DNA of 8,332 bases, taken from positions 1 to 8,332 of the forward strand of contig JACQRS010000024.1 in NCBI GenBank assembly GCA_016206385.1, in the 5' to 3' direction. Positions within the stretch are counted from its first letter, which is position 1; every line of letters starts with the position of its first letter. Positions 5,445 through 8,332 of the stretch are shown here, piece by piece. The notes beneath the pieces were generated by a model. That model did not search any database. It saw only the letters and a program-made list of their open reading frames with translations, and was not told the DNA's origin. The translations under genes were made by a program, and so were the position numbers. Origin of the DNA: Candidatus Rokuibacteriota bacterium. GTDB lineage: Bacteria > Methylomirabilota > Methylomirabilia > Rokubacteriales > CSP1-6.

Positions 5445-5866
5445 CCGACGCGGAGGGCTTCGACTACTTCGAGGTGGCCGCGGATGTCGGGATCCGGGGC
5501 TGGGGGCCGACGCTCGAGGCCGCCTTCCGCCAGGCCGGCCTCGCCATGTTCGCCGTCATGGTGGAGCCGGCGAGCGTCAGTGAGCGCGAGTCTCGCGAGG
5601 TGCGCGCCCAGGGGGACACGCGCGATGCGCTTCTGGTGAACTGGCTCAACGACTGCCTCTACCTTCACGACGTGGAGGGCTTCGTGGCCCGGCGCATCGA
5701 TCTGCCGATCTTCGAGGAGCGCCGGCTCCACTCGCTCCTCTGGGGCGAGGAGGTGAATCCGGCGCGCCACCGGCTCGGCACCATCGTCAAGGCGGCCACC
5801 TACCATCAGCTCACGATCCGCCAGGTCAACGGCGGGTGGGAGATCCGGGTCATCCTGGATATCTAG
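5441..5866 (+). CDS. Archease (RtcB RNA ligase activator) family protein
   Basis: Archease proteins speed guanylylation and turnover of the tRNA/RNA ligase RtcB. The product has 141 residues, normal for the family. Diagnostic segments are the N-terminal FEVAADVGIRGWGPTLEEA-like stretch (residues 10-26), the central LLVNWLNDCLYL, and the C-terminal KAATYHQLTIRQVNGGWEIRVILDI. The Asp in AADVG (residue 15) and the Asp two from the end (residue 140) match the acidic metal-site positions known for the family. The usual HTADVG is VAADVG here, so the preceding histidine is lost. The GTG at 5441 overlaps the rsmE stop (GTGA), implying coupled translation. The open frame extends upstream through rsmE, but that portion is a shadow. 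No rtcB gene is in the window, so the partner must be elsewhere. Confidence 0.88.
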   Translation: MTDAEGFDYFEVAADVGIRGWGPTLEAAFRQAGLAMFAVMVEPASVSERESREVRAQGDTRDALLVNWLNDCLYLHDVEGFVARRIDLPIFEERRLHSLLWGEEVNPARHRLGTIVKAATYHQLTIRQVNGGWEIRVILDI

Positions 5867-5876
5867 GGCGCGCGGC

Positions 5877-6350
5877 GTGTCGCTCGCGAGCGCGATCCTG
5901 GCCCTCCACATCGCCGCCGGCACGGCCGGCCTGATCCTCGGGCCCATCGCCATGGGAGCCCGAAAGCGCCCCGGGCGTCACACGCGGGCCGGGGAGGCCT
6001 ACCACTGGGTGATGCTCACCGTATGCCTGACCGCGGGGCTCCTGGCCGTTCTCGACTGGACGCGGCTGTGGTGGTTCCTCCCCATCGCCGCCGGCTCCTA
6101 CACCATCGCCCTCGTCGGCTATCTCGCGGCCAAACGCCGGTGGCGCGGGTGGCTCAGGGCGCACATCACCGGCCAGGGCGGCTCCTACATCGCCATGACC
6201 ACCGCGCTGTTAGTGGTGAACTGGGAAACGCTGACGGGCACCCGCGGAATCTACTCACCGTGGGCGTGGGCGCTTCCCACCGTGATCGGCTCGCCGATCA
6301 TCGCCTGGGTCCAGTACCAGGTGGGCCTGGGCAAGCGCCCGAAGCGGTGA
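5877..6350 (+). CDS. DUF2306-like integral membrane protein
   Basis: This predicts a 157-residue membrane protein of unknown function. I see about five hydrophobic segments, near residues 5-27, 43-60, 64-84, 101-117 and 130-147, joined by basic loops such as RKRPGRHTRAGEAYHW and AKRRWRGWLRAH. The pattern HIAAGTAGLILGPIAM followed by a histidine/arginine loop, and later HITGQGGSYIAMTTALLVVN, resembles the DUF2306 family from memory. The start is GTG at 5877 with AGGG at 5865-5868 upstream. It begins ten bases after the archease stop and so probably belongs to the same transcript, although its link to ribosome or chaperone functions is not obvious. It is convergent with the CoA-transferase gene, with four bases between the stops. 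The existence of the gene is secure; the family name is moderately sure. Confidence 0.8.
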   Translation: MSLASAILALHIAAGTAGLILGPIAMGARKRPGRHTRAGEAYHWVMLTVCLTAGLLAVLDWTRLWWFLPIAAGSYTIALVGYLAAKRRWRGWLRAHITGQGGSYIAMTTALLVVNWETLTGTRGIYSPWAWALPTVIGSPIIAWVQYQVGLGKRPKR

Positions 6351-6383
6351 GGCGTTAGATCGCTCCTCTCGCCTGAAGCCGCT
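6343..6383. terminator. Possible bidirectional hairpin at the convergent gene ends
   Basis: AGCGG (6343-6347) and AGGCG (6350-6354) pair with CCGCT (6379-6383) and CGCCT (6370-6374), separated by a small internal loop. The hairpin loop is 15 bases. The structure spans the stop codons of both convergent genes, where a shared terminator would be expected. There is no T-run on either strand, the stem is interrupted, and such repeats are frequent in GC-rich DNA, so the call is weak. Confidence 0.25.
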
Positions 6384-7557
6384 CCCGCTCAGCGGGCCCG
6401 AGCCCGAGCTCGGCAAGGATCTCGGAGGTTTGCTCGCCCAGCCCCGGCGCCGGGCGGCGGATCACGGCCCGGGTCTCTGAAAGCTTGATCGGGATGCCGA
6501 GAACGCGGGTACGGCCGGCGACCGGGTGCTCCACTTCCACCGCCATCTCCCGGTCTCGGACCTGCGGGTCAGCGAAGACCTGGTCATAGGTGTAGATGGG
6601 GCCGGCGGGGATGCCCTCGGCCTCTAGGCGATCCAGCCAGTGAGCGCTGGTCTCCCGCTCGAACCGCTCCTGGAGGAGCGCGGCCAGCTCCTTTCGATGC
6701 TTGACGCGGTCGGCATTGCTGCCAAAGCGCGGATCGGCGACCAGGTGATCCAGCCCGAGGAGACGACAGAGGCGCACCCAGAAGTGCTGGGCTGCGCCCC
6801 CGACGGTGATCCATCCATCCTTGGTGCGGAAGGCCTGGTAGGGCGCGCTGGTGCGGTGCCCGGCACCGAGCCGCTGAGGGACCTCGCCGGTGGCGAAATA
6901 CTGCGCCGCCTCGTAGACGGCCAGGGCGATGGGCGTCTCGAGGAGCGAGGTGTCCACGCGCTGGCCCCGGCCGGTACGCTCCCGCGCGGCCAGCCCGGCC
7001 AGGATTCCGATGGTGGCGAACATCCCGCCGCAGAGATCGGAGATCGGGAGCGGAACGCGGAGCGGGGGCCCCTCCTCCTCGCCCGTGATGGACATCAGGC
7101 CTGACATCCCTTGAGCGATGAGGTCAAAGCCCCCGCGCTCGCGGTACGGGCCGGTCTGGCCGAAGCCGGAGATTGAGCAGTACACAATCCGCGGGTTGCG
7201 CCGGCTCACGACCTCGTGGCCGAGCCCCAGCCGCGCCAGCGTCCCCGGCTTCATGTTCTCGAGGAGCGCGTCGGCCCTGTCGGCCAACTTCAGCGCGATA
7301 TCCACGGCTTCGGGTACTTTCAGATTCAGCGTCAGGCTCCGCTTGTTCCGGTTGAACGTCATGAACGGGGCGCTCTGGCCGTTCACAAAGGGCGGCATGC
7401 CCCGCGCCTCGTCGCCACCATCGGGGCGCTCCACCTTGATGACATCGGCGCCGAGGTCGCCCAGGATCATCGAGCAGTAGGGACCGGAGAGGTTGGTGGA
7501 AAAGTCGAGGACGCTGAGGCCTTGAAGCGGTGGACCTGAACTCGACGACACCGCCAT
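6355..7557 (-). CDS. Type III CoA-transferase (CaiB/BaiF family)
   Basis: Family III enzymes move CoA between organic acids through an aspartyl-CoA thioester; formyl-CoA and carnitine CoA-transferases are examples. From the chosen ATG the protein has 400 residues, as expected. Visible hallmarks are LSGPYCSMILGDLGADVIKVE (23-43), NRNKRSLTLNLK (69-80), GFGQTGPY (131-138) and PISDLCGG (171-178), whose Asp174 aligns with the catalytic aspartate. A later HRTSAPYQAFRTKDGWITVGG stretch is also typical. Substrates cannot be read from sequence; the family covers oxalate, carnitine, bile-acid, succinyl and methyl-branched acyl groups. An in-frame TTG at 7591-7593 would add 12 residues but coincides with a -35 hexamer, so I chose the ATG at 7555-7557, which sits exactly where transcription should begin. 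The gene stands alone on the minus strand. Confidence 0.93.
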   Translation of the reverse strand: MAVSSSSGPPLQGLSVLDFSTNLSGPYCSMILGDLGADVIKVERPDGGDEARGMPPFVNGQSAPFMTFNRNKRSLTLNLKVPEAVDIALKLADRADALLENMKPGTLARLGLGHEVVSRRNPRIVYCSISGFGQTGPYRERGGFDLIAQGMSGLMSITGEEEGPPLRVPLPISDLCGGMFATIGILAGLAARERTGRGQRVDTSLLETPIALAVYEAAQYFATGEVPQRLGAGHRTSAPYQAFRTKDGWITVGGAAQHFWVRLCRLLGLDHLVADPRFGSNADRVKHRKELAALLQERFERETSAHWLDRLEAEGIPAGPIYTYDQVFADPQVRDREMAVEVEHPVAGRTRVLGIPIKLSETRAVIRRPAPGLGEQTSEILAELGLGPAERERLQARGAI

Positions 7558-7564
7558 GCGCGGT

Positions 7565-7593
7565 AGTCTAGAAATGCCTCCGGGTGCTGTCAA
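7565..7593 (-). promoter_or_regulatory. Promoter predicting a leaderless CoA-transferase mRNA
   Basis: On the minus strand, a perfect TTGACA (7593-7588) is followed after exactly 17 bases by TAGACT (7570-7565), a four-of-six match to the -10. Seven bases then separate the -10 from the ATG at 7557. The transcription start should fall on or next to the A of the start codon, so the message should have no leader and no ribosome-binding site. The GGAGG on this strand lies about 19 bases from the ATG, inside the promoter spacer, and would not be transcribed. Confidence 0.7.
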
Positions 7594-7617
7594 GCCCGCG
7601 TCCGTCGCTCCACCCGG

Positions 7618-7634
7618 TGGTGCAAAAAGTGCAC
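7618..7634. promoter_or_regulatory. Palindrome GTGCA-N5-TGCAC in the lpxC/CoA-transferase gap
   Basis: A perfect inverted repeat, GTGCA (7620-7624) and TGCAC (7630-7634), sits in the divergent intergenic region. It also reads as a near tandem repeat, GTGCAAAAA then GTGCACAAA. It is a plausible operator for a dimeric regulator of either gene. On the plus strand TGG (7618-7620) and TGCA (7630-7633) have the spacing of a sigma-54 promoter, but the rest of the consensus fits poorly. No regulator is identified. Confidence 0.3.
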
Positions 7635-7808
7635 AAACCCTTCTTGCGCCCGTGTCGTCGCCGTAACAGCGGTCTCTGGGGCGGAGGCCCTCAAGGCTTA
7701 AATTAGCTCAGTATTCTCAAGGGTTACAGCCGGTCCGGGCCGCTGGCACACACCTTGCTGACCCTTCCGTCTGTTCTCCCGGCGAAGTCTGCCACCCAAA
7801 TTGAACTG

Positions 7809-8332
7809 ATGGATCTTCAGCTCACGGTTAAGCAGTCGGTGTCGGTGGAAGGCATCGGGCTCCACACCGGTCAGCCCGCGCGGATCACTCTCTCCTCCGC
7901 CCCGGAGAACACGGGCATCGTGTTTCGCGCCCACGGCGCTCACCGGACCCCCATCCTGGCTTCTCCCGAGCACGTGGTGGATGCCCACTACGCCACCACG
8001 CTCGGGCTGAACGGAGCCCGGGTGCAAAGCGTGGAGCACCTCGTTGCCGCTGCCGCGGCCCTCGGAATCGACAACCTGGTCGTCGAGGTGGAAGGACCCG
8101 AGGTCCCCGCGCTGGACGGTAGCGCCAAGCCCTTCGTGGATCTCCTCTACGCTGCAGGGAAGGCCACGCTTCCCGTCCCGCGCCGCCCGCTGGTGGTGGG
8201 CAGGCCGGTCCGCGTCGGCGACGGGATGCGGTGGCTCCAGGTCCTCCCCGCCGACAGCTTCCGGATCAGCTACACGCTGGACCACGATCACCCGGCCGTC
8301 GGCACTCAGGCCCTTTCCTTCTCGTGCACCGA
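7809..8332 (+). CDS. lpxC: UDP-3-O-acyl-N-acetylglucosamine deacetylase LpxC (5' part)
   Basis: LpxC is a zinc enzyme that carries out the first committed step of lipid A synthesis, removing acetate from UDP-3-O-acyl-GlcNAc. The window holds the first 174 codons and then ends, so about 40% of the usual length (roughly 300 residues) is missing. Recognisable parts are the start MDLQLTVKQSVSVEGIGLHTG (1-21), QSVEHLVAAAAALGIDNLVVEVEGPEVPALDGSAKPF (73-109), and YTLDHDHPAVGTQ (155-167). Glu76 and His77 correspond to the catalytic glutamate and first zinc histidine; the remaining ligands lie beyond the window edge. The ATG at 7809 gives the normal N-terminus, but no Shine-Dalgarno or clear -10 is visible just upstream. 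An in-frame TTG at 7755 would add an atypical 18-residue extension. It is divergent from the CoA-transferase. Confidence 0.95.
   Translation, partial: MDLQLTVKQSVSVEGIGLHTGQPARITLSSAPENTGIVFRAHGAHRTPILASPEHVVDAHYATTLGLNGARVQSVEHLVAAAAALGIDNLVVEVEGPEVPALDGSAKPFVDLLYAAGKATLPVPRRPLVVGRPVRVGDGMRWLQVLPADSFRISYTLDHDHPAVGTQALSFSCT

Noticed and set aside
7698..7740. tRNA-like string TTAGCTCAG
   Set aside because: It resembles a tRNA D-arm, but no acceptor, anticodon or T-arm pairing can be found around it.
7698..8291. 197-codon minus-strand open frame opposite lpxC
   Set aside because: The plus strand clearly encodes the LpxC N-terminus, and the antisense frame has no motif support.
1..8332. CRISPR array, insertion sequence, rRNA or phage genes
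   Set aside because: I saw no regularly spaced direct repeats, transposase motifs, rRNA signatures or phage structural genes anywhere in the window.

Overview
This window looks like part of a chromosome from a GC-rich, Gram-negative bacterium. The start of lpxC (lipid A synthesis) implies an LPS-bearing outer membrane. The genes from hrcA onward are strongly GC-rich: two hand-counted 60-base rows inside hrcA gave 67% and 73%. The mix of HrcA-type heat-shock control, archease, a DUF2306-type membrane protein and a stand-alone CaiB/BaiF CoA-transferase would suit Methylomirabilota/Rokubacteria-like or deltaproteobacterial/acidobacterial soil lineages. That placement is an inference, not something the sequence proves.

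Layout. (1) Positions 1-664 hold a divergent pair: a small antitoxin-like gene on the minus strand and an XRE-family helix-turn-helix regulator on the plus strand. The regulator is clearly less GC-rich (about 57% by hand count over 361-660), and the shared upstream region carries small palindromes. (2) Positions 850-6350 form a co-directional plus-strand block: hrcA, grpE, dnaJ, prmA, rsmE, archease and a DUF2306-like membrane protein. Most junctions overlap or are very tight. The exceptions are hrcA/grpE (51 nt, holding an apparent extended -10 promoter) and prmA/rsmE (90 nt, holding a run of inverted repeats that starts inside the end of prmA). (3) A type III CoA-transferase lies convergent on the minus strand, ending four bases from the membrane-protein gene. 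(4) lpxC begins divergently from the CoA-transferase and runs off the right edge.

How the genes fit together. HrcA is the repressor of class I heat-shock genes. GrpE and DnaJ are the nucleotide-exchange factor and J-domain co-chaperone of DnaK, but dnaK itself is absent from its usual place between them. PrmA (methylates ribosomal protein L11) and RsmE (methylates 16S rRNA) are ribosome-modification enzymes commonly linked to dnaJ. Archease is the activator of the RtcB RNA ligase. The block is therefore a protein-folding, ribosome-maturation and RNA-repair cluster.

The window is mostly conserved housekeeping DNA, and I do not see a convincing novel multi-gene system. The points most worth checking are the structured element at the prmA/rsmE junction, two promoters placed so close to start codons that leaderless transcripts are predicted, the missing dnaK, and the palindromes around the xre pair and upstream of lpxC.
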